Shown in pieces: positions 12,401 through 21,915 of a stretch of DNA of 64,000 nucleotides. This DNA is from Nectonema munidae. Taxonomy: Eukaryota > Nematomorpha > Nectonematoida > Nectonematidae. The stretch spans positions 265,001 through 329,000 of the forward strand of contig JAUIRK010000959.1 in the NCBI GenBank assembly GCA_030549495.1, in the 5' to 3' direction. Every line of letters starts with the position of its first letter. The stretch's first letter is position 1. A program made the translations under genes and the position numbers. The notes under the pieces are model-generated. The model did no database searches. It was given only the letters and a program-made list of their open reading frames with translations, and was not told the origin of the DNA.

Positions 12401-12880
12401 GGTCAATTTTTTTGAGTGCATCGACTTAAAATAAAGAAATCAATAAAATAATTAAATATTGAAAAAGTGAGAATTTGATTTGGCATGTAAATTTCAAATC
12501 GTCTGTGGAACATAATTATAAATGCTAGGACCAAATTCCAGCATGGAACCTACCTTGAATATCATCTTCATATTTATATAAAAAGTATAGCTTACGTTAT
12601 AGCGAAATATATTCGCTAATCTAAGACCAATATCAACTGTTGCATACATCTCCTTAATCTAAAAAAATGCGTTAGTATAAAAAATATCACTATTAAGAGA
12701 ATTAAACCCATAAAAATAGTCTTTTCTGATCATCTGATGTCAAAACATCACTTGCAAAGCAAATGTCAGCCGTATATTCTTAAATAAAAAAGATATTTTC
12801 TTACAGTGTTATAGAAATTGTAAAAATGTCTTAATGTACGCGTTTTTATCACGACCAACATTATTCCATCTATTTTCTGC
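3421..12880 (-). CDS. M12B (reprolysin-type) zinc metalloprotease, spliced, partial
   Basis: A host gene read from splice-consistent exons on the minus strand: 12880-12805, about 12750-12708, 12658-12554, 5583-5480, 5430-5393, 3908-3800, 3743-3624 and perhaps 3469-3421 ending in TAG. Joining the 3908 and 3743 exons gives HEMGHVFGAEHDD, the complete HExxHxxGxxHD zinc site of adamalysins, and HLLMKSF downstream can serve as the Met-turn. Upstream come the core strand GIMLVVIKTRT, helix IKEMYATVDIGLRL and strand CDLIILNS, in the order expected for M12B domains. Phases agree from 12658 to 3624 (0, 2, 1, 2), with GT-AG borders. Short introns are 49-56 bp; the intron 5584-12553 is about 7 kb and filled with transposons. 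Signal peptide, prodomain and start codon are not found and should lie above 12880. The frame between the first two exons is unresolved. Resembles salivary or venom-type arthropod metalloproteases. Confidence 0.72.
3511..3610 (+). repeat. SINE 3' half (same family as 8450-8620)
   Basis: The stretch tcataattcgacacaagtgg ... gtgcctttt ... acacccaaaggcacctttacc aligns with the body of the tRNA-derived SINE at 8540-8610. It ends in a short (ATT)n tail. The tRNA-like head is missing or too diverged to recognise. It lies between the last two exons of the metalloprotease gene. Confidence 0.5.
3624..5583 (-). CDS. Catalytic-half exon cluster of the M12B metalloprotease
   Basis: Four exons with good splice sites: 5583-5480 (after ttttag, donor gtaaaa), 5430-5393 (after ttaag, donor gtaagaa), 3908-3800 (after tttcag, donor gtaactt) and 3743-3624 (after cccaaag, donor gtaaac). 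The phases dovetail: CC+A makes Pro, G+GC makes Gly, GT+A makes Val. The product runs from FTEELINSLIEFQESG through CDLIILNSP, GHAFINEIC and HEMGHVFGAEHDD to FSNCSIAVFQK. The Glu of HEMGH would be the general base and the three His the zinc ligands. Four dovetailing exons plus a full catalytic motif are unlikely by chance. Confidence 0.8.
3909..5392. other. Metalloprotease intron with small palindromic repeats
   Basis: A 1.48-kb intron, AT-rich and without coding signal. It holds two near-palindromes GGGACACTGATGTCCC (4647-4662) and GGGACACTGGTGTCCC (5181-5196) that bracket a 106-bp hairpin (4975-5080). The palindromes may be the tips of one palindromic element of about 560 bp. Confidence 0.5.
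4975..5080. mobile_element. 106-bp hairpin MITE
   Basis: The first 18 bases, GTTGCACTATCCGTGCAT (4975-4992), are the exact reverse complement of the last 18 (5063-5080), and the match extends imperfectly inwards (GATAAA). The loop is about 70 bases and contains further copies of TGCACGGATA. No clear target duplication: the flanks are taat and caaa. Family unknown. Confidence 0.65.
5700..5760 (+). repeat. One-ended hAT-like terminus with 20-bp palindrome
   Basis: CAGAGGTGTCCAAG followed by GCCCGCGG resembles the terminus CAGGGGTCATCAAACTACGG of the hAT MITE at 23910. Directly after it, 5723-5742 is a perfect 20-bp palindrome, GCGGTCGACTAGTCGACCGC. No matching right end was found nearby, so this is probably a truncated terminus. 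Confidence 0.35.
6325..6606. mobile_element. Degenerate MULE-type MITE
   Basis: Inverted ends: left GGTCAAAACGTACGAAAAC, right (reversed) AGTCGCAACGTCGAAAACC. Both arms are made of repeated CAAAACGTC-like words. The flanks atgattcct and atgaagctt match at 6 of 9 positions, a possible eroded 9-bp target duplication. No coding capacity. Grouped with the other GG...CC elements of the window by end structure. Confidence 0.5.
7085..7135 (+). repeat. hAT-like terminus ending in a G run
   Basis: CAGGGGCGCACATCC is followed shortly by an uninterrupted run of 18 G. Ends of the form CAGGGGCG...GGGG are common in hAT MITEs. The opposite end was not found within the next several kb. Confidence 0.35.
7334..7909. 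mobile_element. MULE-type MITE with perfect 9-bp target duplication
   Basis: Flanked on both sides by atcgaatat (7325-7333 and 7910-7918). Left end GGTGCGCAGAAAAAATGCC; right end reversed GGTTGTAGGTAAAAATGCC. Both arms repeat the phrase AAAAATGCCCCAATTAAAAAG. A 9-bp duplication is the Mutator hallmark. The right-end word GGTTGTAGG also begins the large MULE at 30570. 576 bp, no transposase. Confidence 0.8.
8450..8620 (+). repeat. tRNA-derived SINE
   Basis: An A-box-like GGCATGACAGGTTGG (8463 on) and a clear B-box GATTCGATTCC (8510-8520) are spaced as in a tRNA-derived pol III promoter. The head is followed by a body (cataatttgacataagcgg ... acacccgctgtacc) that recurs at 3530-3600. It does not fold as an intact tRNA, so it is not called as a tRNA gene. 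Confidence 0.6.
8841..9202. mobile_element. MULE-type MITE with internal 42-bp minisatellite
   Basis: Left end GGTCGATAGACATTTCGTCCC; right end reversed GGTCCTCGGACATTTCGCCCC. Flanks aatctaac (8833-8840) and aaactaac (9203-9210) match at 7 of 8 positions. The right arm has expanded into a tandem array, 9020-9200, of about 4.3 copies of a 42-bp unit (gaattgtccatg ... aataatggggc). The 14-residue repeats read from it on the minus strand are a by-product of the 42-bp period and not a protein. Confidence 0.75.
9261..9369. repeat. Short inverted repeat at the 5' edge of the RTE LINE
   Basis: TTGTCTACAAATAAAATTC (9261-9279) is the reverse complement of GAATTTTATTTGTAGACAA (9351-9369), with a spacer of about 70 bp. 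It overlaps the open frame just upstream of the LINE endonuclease. It may be a folded 5' end or a twin-priming scar. Confidence 0.45.
9430..11163 (+). pseudogene. RTE ORF: endonuclease plus 5' half of reverse transcriptase
   Basis: A 577-codon open stretch, preceded in frame by further codons to 9328. Residues 1-220 are an endonuclease/exonuclease/phosphatase domain with QETRW, GDLNGH and the SQIDF/NQHKLV ends. Residues 220-420 are a Lys/Glu-rich linker. From about 450 (DEDEILEQIQNMKNFKAPG) begin the RT fingers. The last about 25 residues, after DKKTVW, are frameshifted; the correct continuation is FGFMPGKSA. The LINE family protein makes a nick in target DNA and copies its own RNA there; this copy cannot. 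Confidence 0.75.
11245..11726 (+). pseudogene. RTE ORF: 3' fragments of reverse transcriptase
   Basis: Two overlapping frames. 11245-11433 carries the RT core KLVRLIKEMYKNSKTCIKT and VKTGLHQGSA. 11394-11726 carries FADDLAV, the catalytic Asp pair, fused in frame to the C-terminal LRWYGHILRKKEEDPVRQVM block. In intact RTE these blocks are separated by about 180 residues, so a precise internal deletion joined them. The stop at 11726 is followed by the GAA tail. Confidence 0.7.
12554..12880 (-). CDS. N-terminal catalytic-domain exons of the M12B metalloprotease
   Basis: Exon 12880-12805 (acceptor tctctttag, donor gtaagaa) encodes QKIDGIMLVVIKTRTLRHFY, matching the first strand of an M12B domain. 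Exon 12658-12554 (acceptor tttttttag, donor gtaggt) is exactly 35 codons, phase 0 at both ends, and leads into the phase-0 exon at 5583. A middle piece ending DDQKRLFLW at 12708 also fits, but no acceptor gives a phase compatible with the first exon except one that leaves an 18-nt microexon. Either my boundary is wrong or there is an indel. Confidence 0.6.
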
Positions 12881-15375
12881 CTAAAGAGATCTATTTTTAA
12901 AAATTATACTTAAAAATTTTGACTTATTCGAAGAAATTTTTACTGAAAAGTTTATTTACTCTACCAAAACGAGCTATTTTATGCTTAAATTATACGTATT
13001 CAATAAATAAAACAGTGTTTGCACTTATTTTGAAAACACTGTTCAAGGTATTTCTACAGCTCGCTTTCGTTCGAGTTTTGAAGCGCGATGCGAGCCTTCT
13101 TTCCTTGTTCGTGAAGGTTTTGATGAGCTTGCTTCCTCTAAGATGCTTTTAAATCGCATCGCTCTTCCAATGAATCCCACTTGTAACCCACATCTTTTCT
13201 CAATAAACAATGTATCGAAAGGAAATCACTATCAACCTAAACTTTTTCCCACTCAAGAGTGCATAAATTTTGGGCAGGAAGAGAGAGTTTCATCGCGCTA
13301 TTGCATACTCAGGAGTGTTTATTAAGTTAAGTCGATAAAACCCGAATACATCAAATAGAAAAAGTATAAGAAAGATAGCAAGACGCGTTCACTTTTCTTG
13401 TCAAGTGTACGTACGCTTGGACACAAACCATTCAAAGGAAAATGCGAAATGAGTGTTGGAAATCATGTGTCGAAATCATTAGCACACTCCCAAGCCCTCT
13501 CAAACTTTGCGATTTAAAAGACTTGGCATCTAACGCACGAGCTCGGCCTCTCTACTTTACACTCGATAGGTGGATGCACATGATGGCATTTTAGACAATC
13601 ACACTTGTATACTAAAAAATTGGTTTAATTAACAGGGCGGAACTTTCTACCGTAAGACCAGAGTAGTGGAAATAAAGATATGGAAATGAATGCAGTGACA
13701 GTGACACACATCACTCACTCTCGTCAATGATTCTTTTGTCCTGGCTGAAGACCATGTTTTTATGTGAGCGATAATACATACTTCAGAATATCGAACAATC
13801 TGGTGCCAAACAAAAAAATCTGCTTGGCTAATGTATATAAGCGCCCGTCACTGCTCGTTGCTTCATTTTTCTCTTTTAAGCCATTCAGCGTCACTTCCCG
13901 TCTATGCTTCATTCCTCCCTAAATACATTTATAGAAACACTAGAGCTCCTAAGGACTTTACTAACAACAAATATTTTCGGTTCGCTTTTCTACATATGAA
14001 TACGCACAATCTGCACCTTCTTCACATCACTCACATATGGCTATAAAGAGGGTGAGTGCTGAATCTATATAATTGCTGATTTTCTTACTTACTTTAAATA
14101 AAACAAATGTTCAAAGCTTTTTCTAACAGTGTATTGCAGTGTCAATATCAATGAATGAACTTTGCAATATTTGGCGTACAATCATGTTAACTCAACTGCC
14201 ACAAGTGTCTTGACAGCATATTATCGTTCTTCTAATGTCCAACTAATTTTCATTATTTCTTTTTCAAACAATATCCAACACTTATTATTGCGATTAAATA
14301 AAAGTACGAAACTTTTTACTTGTAAAATGTGTTTTGTATAATTTGACACATATTATATAAAGATATACTTATATAATCGTAGTCAGAAGATTTTAATTTA
14401 TCACACTTCTGATTCAAGAAAGCGTCTTCTTGACATAAAAATTAATCCTATTTGTATGAAATACAAATTTAAAGAATTGATCTTTTTTGGGGCATAAGTG
14501 AGAGCGTCATATCATGCAAAAACGTTGATAAAAGAATGCGCTTGAAAATGTATTGATGCATACGGAATGGTCCTGTAGAAGTTTGGCTGAGAATGTCCAA
14601 ATATTACAGGTAGCTGAAATGGGAAAGGATTAGTCTACTTGATTTCATCATGCATTTCCAAACATCGAAGTAAATTGCCTCTGATTACAGAACAAAGCTT
14701 AGATAAATAAAGCCTCATCTCAAAATAATTAAAGATGCTAAAGAGGACTTTTTAGTATACCGCTGTAATCCGCTACTGTAGTCATAGAAACTGGACACGC
14801 GGCGAGATATATAACTGCAAAAACGATATTTGTTGAGTGATAAATATTTTTTATGTACTTTCAATTTATTTATTATGGTGTATTTAGATTGAAATGTGAT
14901 ATGGTTATTTAGTTAATTTGTTAGTTATACTTATCTAGTGAGACACTCCTAGGAAATAGATTTAGAAGCATCGGCACAGCTTTCTATAAACAACGTACCA
15001 GTTAAAAAAATTAATTTTGGTTAATTAACTAGCCTACCACTAAGTGTCATTTCTTTAGAGTAAAATTATCGCTTTATTATATTTATAGCTTGAAATCATT
15101 TGCATATCATGTAAATTTGCTTTCGATTTGACGAAATATCAGCGATAGATTCCGCCTTGAGACAAATTTTTTATGCGTTCGTGAAAATTTCATCACTGAG
15201 CAAAATTCCTCATTTACAATTAACGTAGAGAGTCATAATCGTATAGTAAATTTAGCAGGGTCAAAATGAATTCTTGTGAATATTTAAATGTCACAATTAC
15301 TTCTTGTAAAATCCTCAAGCGACTAAATGGACTTGGGTAGCCACCTCAAAAGTTGATTCATTAATTCTTTCTACC
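12881..15375. other. Unassigned region, locally GC-richer
   Basis: 13030-13330 and 13380-13750 are richer in G+C and lack repeat structure. They could hold 5' exons or promoter of the minus-strand metalloprotease gene, but no exon could be supported. A TATATAAG at 13834-13841 on the plus strand has no well-spaced initiator. Nothing further recognised. Confidence 0.4.
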
Positions 15376-15712
15376 CAGTGCCCGCGCTAAAGCTAAATTT
15401 CAAGGGGGCTGAAATGGGGCAAAGAAACACATTTGCAAAAAATTTATTTCCTATATTACTTTATATCCTATATTACTTTGCTGAAAAGCATGAAGTACTT
15501 CTGTATAAAAACCTATAGAAATATCATATTATACATACACATACACCAGTATTTATATAAGATTATTGTGTACAATTTTTGCTTATTTATTTTTCCTTTA
15601 AAAAGTGCATGGGGCAAAACCAAAAATTTTAGGAGCGGGGGCAAAGATTAATACAGAGGGGGAGGGGAGGGGGGGCACGTGCCCCAAAATTATATAGGTA
15701 GCGCGGGCACTG
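15376..15712. mobile_element. hAT MITE with perfect TIR and 8-bp target duplication
   Basis: Ends CAGTGCCCGCGCTA and TAGCGCGGGCACTG are perfect inverted repeats (14 bp). The target duplication is tttctacc on both sides (15368-15375, 15713-15720). The right subterminal part is G-rich (gagggggaggggaggggggg). 337 bp, no transposase. Confidence 0.9.
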
Positions 15713-15720
15713 TTTCTACC

Positions 15721-16829
15721 TCTGATATTTTGTAATATTTTGTTTATAACTTTAACCTTTTGAAATAAATAATTACTTACTTAAATTATATTTTCTGACA
15801 ATAAATTCAACATATGTGATTCCAAAATATTTGTTCTTTCAGGGCATCTATTAAAATGTTCTTTAGGGTACCCTTATCCTAAAACAGCTCTGTGGTTTGA
15901 ACAAAGAATACTCAAGTTAAGTTATTTTAATTAAATTTTTAAAAATACGATAAAATTAATATAAAGTTTTACTTGCTTTTGCGACTAAATAGTTAAAAAT
16001 ATTTAAATGCATAAAATTTTCACATTAAAATGATAATATCCAGGATATACTTGACATCTGAAATATTCGTAGGTACAATTCCTTCCAAATTATTTAAAGT
16101 AAATTGCGTATTTTATGAAGACTAACACTATAATTTCAAAAATAAAGCAATCAAAGTTTTAACTGAAAAAGCACAATTGCAGCGCTTGGGCCCAAAGACG
16201 AGCAGTCAAAAGTTGGTACCATGGAATCAGAAGACAAGCCCCTTTAAATTCAAAAAAATATGAACCATGAAAAATCCTTGAAATTCTATGGCTTCTTTGC
16301 TGCTGATGATTTTTTATTATTTCATTCAAATTAGGACTTATTTTTGAAGTTCAAGTCTGAAGTCCCCTGTCTCATCTGTTTTAAATTTATTTCTCTGTTT
16401 TTCAAATATCTTTTTCACTGAACCCCATTTCCACCAGGTATGTCGAAAGAAATGCTTTTATTTTCCCTCCAAAGGTTTGGATATAAAAATCGCCTTTCTA
16501 CCTAGAATTTTTAATATCCTGATAAAGTGAATGAAGCTTTTGATTCAATTTAATTTTGTGAGTCAATCATTTCTTCTTGAATTTTATAATTCATTTCTTG
16601 GACATCAAACTTGAAAGGATCAAAACACCACTTAGGAAATTGAACACCAATCAAGCATTTTAATGAATTTATGTGATCAAAGTACTTTTATGACATTATC
16701 ATCAATTTTTATGCCTTCTTTAAAAATAGAATTAAGATTGAGAAACTATGATGAAAGTCATGGCGGCGTAAACTTGAAGCGAATATCTCTAATTTGTTAT
16801 CTTCCTTGAACTTTGAGAACTTCAAGTTT
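15721..16829. other. Unassigned AT-rich region
   Basis: No gene or repeat could be supported. A short minus-strand open stretch near 16390 (VKKIFEKQRNKFK) has no recognised relatives. Confidence 0.4.
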
Positions 16830-18986
16830 GCCCAAAACTGTCAATCAAAATCAAAAATTAATTTTTTTCAGCCAAATTTTCTGTAGTCTTATAACTTAAG
16901 GTCTATATTATATACTACCTTGAAAATTTATAATTATATACAGTTTTGAACGTCTAACACTTTATGTATTTTATTTTTTAAATAATCATGGCTACTTTTT
17001 AGAAATTCCTTCAAATTTTACATAAAATATATGTGTTATACTAAATTGGCCATGCTGGTTTCATTTCTGGACTCCTTTTTTACATTTAGGATTTGAAAAT
17101 ACTTATAAGTATTAAACAAATTTGCTGTTTACTTCTAAAAATTGTCTCCAAAAACAATCATTCAAATTTTACATGTAATATATATTTTTATACCAAATCT
17201 ACCATGCTGGTTTTATTTCTGAAATCAATTTTTGCATTTAGAAGTTTTAAAATACCCGTCAGTGTCAATCAAATTTGCAGTTTACGTCAAAAAACGATCT
17301 CCACAAATATTCATTCTAATTTTAGATGAAATATATGTTTTATACCAAATCAATTACATTTCTGGGTTCAGTTTTTGCTTTTTGAAAATATCAGCAAGCG
17401 TCAATAAAATATGCTGTTTAAGTTTGAAAACTGTTTTAAAATATATCTGAAATTTTATAAGAAATATATATTTTTATTCCAAATCAACTATGCTAGTTAC
17501 ATTTATGGACTCAATTTTTGTAATTAGGATTTGAAAATACCTATAAGTATCAATCAAATGTGCGTTTAGTTCTAAAATTTGTTTCTAAATCAAATTTTAC
17601 ATGAAATATATATTTTTATACCAAATCGATCATGCTGGTTTCATTTCTGGACTTAGTTTTCGCATTTAGAGGCTTTACTGTAAGTGTCAATCAAATTTAA
17701 GGTTTACGCCTGGAAAATATCTCCAAAAATATTTTCTTTAATTTTACATTAAATATATGTTTTTATACAAAATCAACCATGTTATTTTTATTTCTGAAAT
17801 CAGTTTTTGCATTTAGAGGTTTTAAAATGTCTGAAAGTGTCAATCAAATGTTCGATTTACGTCTAATGTCTACAGAAATATTTTTATGCCAAAAAGCTGC
17901 TGGTTTCATTTTTGTACGCAGGTTTTGCATTTATGGTTTTAAAATATCTGAAAGCTTCAATCGGATTTGCGGTTTACTTCTGGATACTGACTTCAAAAAT
18001 ATTTTCAAAAAAAAAAATATCTGTTTTTATTCCAAATCGACTATGCTTATTTTATCTCTGTACTCCATTTTGGCTAATACGGGTAAAAAATATCTAGAAG
18101 GAGCAATTGAATTAGTAATGTATGCCTAAAAATCAGTTCTGTAAAATTCTTTCAAAAAATCAGTGTATATTAGTTATATAGTAAAAATATACTTTTTTTT
18201 TTGTATATTTTGGCTTATAAGACTTTCTACAATCATCTTGAGTATGAAATATTTATTTAAAAAAAGCAAAACGTATTATAAAATCTTTTGAAAATTTGTA
18301 TGAGAGAAGGAACCAAGTTGAAAACTAATTGAAAAGAAAACGTGTGATCAAAATAAATAATTAAAAATATGTATCGTGACTAGAGATTGCACCCCTTCCC
18401 CGTCTCCCCGGGAAAAAGCGAAAAAAAGCCTCCCCCTCCTTGGGAAAAATCTCTTTTTTCCCCGGGGAAAAAATACAAGATTAAATTGACAGTTATAATC
18501 ATATTTTTATATTAAATGATAGATAATGTGGTGGGGTATTTATGTATTATGTGCATTTCAAAGCTATATGTATTATTTATAATTCATGATTCAACTTGTA
18601 AACAATTCATATGTGGTGGTTTTTATGTATTATGTATATGCATTTCAAAGCTATATGTATTATTTTTAATTCATCATGATTCAAATTGTAAACAAAACAG
18701 ACTGTATTTTATTATTTGAACAATTTTGAATAAAACATTTCAAAATTTTAGTGTTCTTCTTGATAAAAAAATTATTTTTTTCCCCGGGGTGAGAAAAAAT
18801 TTACTTCAGGATCCCCGCTCCACGGGGAGGAAAAAAAAGCCCTCGGGGTGCAATCCCTAATCGTGACTAAATGAAAGATCTACCATGTTCTGGTGAACAA
18901 AGTGGTGTAATGATCTAATATTGGGTCTTCAAAAAATTTTGACCGTTAAAAAGAAGTTCCTCTTTTACAAATGAAAAATATTTAAA
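16830..18986. repeat. Fragment of the satellite-bearing piggyBac-like element
   Basis: From aaaactgtcaatcaaaatc onward this matches 41995-44160, the left array of the 3.9-kb element at 41848. It consists of repeats of about 150 bp carrying the words ATATATGTTTTTATACCAAATC, CATGCTGGTTTCATTTCTGG and CAAATTTGCGGTTTACTTCT. The short open frames here (17093-18129) are by-products of the repeat. It is interrupted by a hAT MITE at 18381 and cut off at 18986 by the foldback element. Confidence 0.75.
18381..18859. mobile_element. hAT MITE with TIR, target duplication and visible empty site
   Basis: TIRs TAGAGATTGCACCCC and GGGGTGCAATCCCTA (14/15). The target duplication is atcgtgac on both sides (18373-18380, 18860-18867). 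The related copy at 44030-44045 reads tgtatctttactaaatgg with no insert, so the pre-insertion site is present in the same window. The interior is rich in CCCCGGGGAAAAA and contains an imperfect tandem duplication of about 85 bp (18523 and 18612). Confidence 0.9.
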
Positions 18987-20434
18987 TATCTCCAACCCGT
19001 ATATTACGATGATTTCCAACCTGTATTCTACGATGATTCATCTCTAAACTATATACTACAATGATTCATCTCCAACCTGTATACTACGATGATTCATCTC
19101 CAACCTGTATACTAGGATGATTCATCTTCAACCTGTATACTACGATGGTTTCTATTCCATGTACAAATAACTAGGGAGACAATGTTCAACTTTCTGTTCA
19201 CATTCTGCTAGATGTAAGATTTGATATACCTCATTCGGGGAGACGATGCTACATAAGTTATTACCTATATACATTATACCTGTATACTACGTTGGTTCAT
19301 CTCCAACCTGTATACCGCGATAATTCATCTCCAACCTATATAATATATTTTATCAAATAATCAAAATAAAATTCTGTAATCAAAGAATCGAAAAATATTC
19401 TTTAAAAAATCAAAAAATATCAAACTTTCTGTTCATATTTTGCTACCTCATACGATGTTACAAAAGTTATTACATATACTTTGCAATTTGCACGATTTTA
19501 AATATTATATTTGTCGAATAATCAAAGAATCGAAAAATGTTCAAATCAAAAAATATTTATTCTTTTTAAATATATCGTTGGCTCCCCTTACTTTTAGTTT
19601 CGTATGTGCATAATTTGATAAAAATTAATTATTAAAGACTAGGTTTATCTTTCAATTTTAAAAGTAAGGGGAGCCAACGATATATTTAAAAAGAATAAAT
19701 ATTTTTTGATTTGAACATTTTTCGATTCTTTGATTATTCGACAAATATAATATTTAAAATCGTGCAAATTGCAAAGTATAGGTAATAACTTTTGTAACAT
19801 CGTATGAGGTAGCAAAATATGAACAGAAAGTTTGATATTTTTTGATTTTTTAAAGAATATTTTTCGATTCTTTGATTACAGAATTTTATTTTGATTATTT
19901 GACAAATATAATATTTAAAATCGTGCAAATTGCAAAGTATAGGTAATAACTTTTGTAACATCGTATGAGGTAGCAAAATATGAACAGAAAGTTTGATATT
20001 TTTTGATTTTTTTAAAGAATATTTTTCGATTCTTTGATTACAGAATTTTATTTTGATTATTTGATAAAATATATTATATAGTTTGGAGATGAATTATCGC
20101 GGTATACAGGTTGGAGATGAACCAACGTAGTATACAGGTATAATGTATATAGGTAATAACTTATGTAGCATCGTCTCCCCGAATGAGGTATATCAAATCT
20201 TACATCTAGCAGAATGTGAACAGAAAGTTGAACATTGTCTCCCTAGTTATTTGTACATGGAATAGAAACCATCGTAGTATACAGGTTGAAGATGAATCAT
20301 CCTAGTATACAGGTTGGAGATGAATCATCGTAGTATATAGGTTGGAGATGAATCATTGTAGTATATAGTTTAGAGATGAATCATCGTAGAATACAGGTTT
20401 GAGAAGAATCATCGTAATATACGGGTTGGAGATA
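18987..20434. repeat. 1.45-kb foldback element
   Basis: Two long inverted arms, 18987-19594 and 19661-20434, meet around a spacer of about 66 bp; the inner ends are CGTTGGCTCCCCTTAC and its complement. The outer parts are arrays of a 28-bp unit (atctccaacctgtatactacgatgattc). The right arm is about 165 bp longer because a segment of about 163 bp (19780-19940) is tandemly repeated. The arms are almost identical, suggesting recent origin or gene conversion. The minus-strand open frame 19734-19976 arises from this duplication. No coding capacity; Foldback-like. Confidence 0.85.
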
Positions 20435-21401
20435 ACACGCAAGTTGTCTACCCGCGTTCAACCGTACAGGTTATGAGAATATATCATTACATATTAGAGA
20501 AGAGTTTTCTAAACTCTTTATACTGAAAAAATATTTCTTCAAATATATTACTGTTTTAGTTTAAAATGCATCCCTTATCTGCTAATTAATGGTATGAAGC
20601 ACATGGAAAATATAAACAGTAAAATGGTATTTCTTAAGGACTTATGATATAAGTAATGTATTCTGAAAGCCCATAAAAAATGCTTTAATTTGGTATATCG
20701 CATGATGCATTTTGTTGAGAAATGTGAAAGTTATAAGTGTTTTAATATTTGACTAAGATTTAAGCTAGGAACACTACAAATAAACTAAGCATACACTAGC
20801 CCGATAAAATAAACCACACACGCGTGCTAAAGATGTGGTGAAGCGTATGTGAGATAAGAATACACTGCGCTCACAAACACGTAATGCAACATGTGTTCAT
20901 CTTTCTTCGCATAGTTATGCTCTAAAATCAATCAATAATGTGATTTATTCTTTGCACACTGTCGGTATAAATATAACGAATGCCCTTCGTTAAAAATTAG
21001 AAAGGTTGTATCTAAACTAAATAAAAGTAGACTACGATTATCAAACAAAACTCGTACATTTAATCGACATTTTTCACTTGAAAAATAATTTAAAATTTAT
21101 TAGAAAAATATTATACTGACCTATACTACTGACCCATAAAAAGTAAAAAATATATATTAATTTTCGACAGTTTTATTTAACTATGACATTTTAAAATGTT
21201 AAAAACCATATTCTACCTTTGTGAATATAAAATTTTGAAGAAATAATATATAAACTCATCACGTTAATTATTGGTATTTTTTGAAAATTTTTATTTTAAG
21301 TATATTTTTTAAGCATTTTACGATTTACACATTTAAATATATAATAAGGCAGGCAATTTGGCAAGTTGTCTCCCCGGAGGTCTTGCTAGACCTCTGATAT
21401 A
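20435..21401. other. Unassigned region
   Basis: Non-coding, AT-rich. The phrase aagttgtctacccgcg at 20442 resembles aagttgtctccccgg at 21363, a loose direct repeat about 920 bp apart of unknown meaning. Confidence 0.4.
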
Positions 21402-21684
21402 CAAGGTTATCAATTCACCCGCATTGCGCGGGAGTCACCCGTAAATTGAGTTGAAATCCCGCATGTCCAAAATCAACAGCAATCACCCGCATAAACAGAA
21501 AAAAATTTGAAAAAAAATTTTTAATCTCTTTTAGGTTCTTTAAGCTAGTTTTTATTTTGTCCGACTAAAGTGCGCTGCAAGAAAAAGCGCTACATTAATA
21601 TAAAAAAATTCTCCATTTTAATTATTAGCAATTTCCAAACTAATTTATTTTAAATACTACACCAAATTTACACAATTTAAGAAA

Positions 21685-21915
21685 CAGTTAAGATAATTTT
21701 GTCTCTACCTCATTCAAATGCTGGTCTGGAAAGAGTATTCTCATTAATAAAAGCAATAAAGCGGACAGAGAGAAATCGTCTCCAGTTGGAGGGGACCATA
21801 TGCTGATAATTAAAATGGCAACCTCCGAAGAAGTTTCAAAATGTTTTAATTTCCAACCCCCAACCTCAGTTATTATCCACTCAAAAAAGCGACTCATCAA
21901 TACAATTTGAATCAT
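21685..21915 (+). pseudogene. hAT transposase C-terminal fragment
   Basis: Plus-strand translation gives LPHSNAGLERVFSLIKAIK followed by RTERNRLQLEGTIC, the hAT dimerisation signature (SNAxxERVFSxxxxxKxxxRNRL). It continues in a shifted frame as KMATSEEVSKCFNF. The longer minus-strand open frame across 21688-21918 is a shadow. Only the last about 70 residues survive. Confidence 0.65.

Larger units (their letters stand above)
5584..12553. other. Seven-kb metalloprotease intron filled with transposons
   Basis: No host exon was found between 5584 and 12553. Recognisable contents are a one-ended hAT terminus (5700), three MULE-type MITEs (6325, 7334, 8841), a G-run hAT-like terminus (7085), a SINE (8450) and an RTE LINE on the opposite strand (9328-11746). 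Stretches 5760-6324, 6607-7084, 7910-8450 and 11750-12553 are AT-rich and otherwise unassigned. Confidence 0.5.

Noticed and set aside
13831-13865. TATATAAG as a core promoter
   Set aside because: No initiator at the expected 25-32 bases downstream and no gene found behind it; such motifs are frequent in AT-rich DNA.
17093-18129. Several short ORFs with similar hydrophobic sequences
   Set aside because: All arise from the about 150-bp satellite unit, which also appears at 42.2-43.7 kb.
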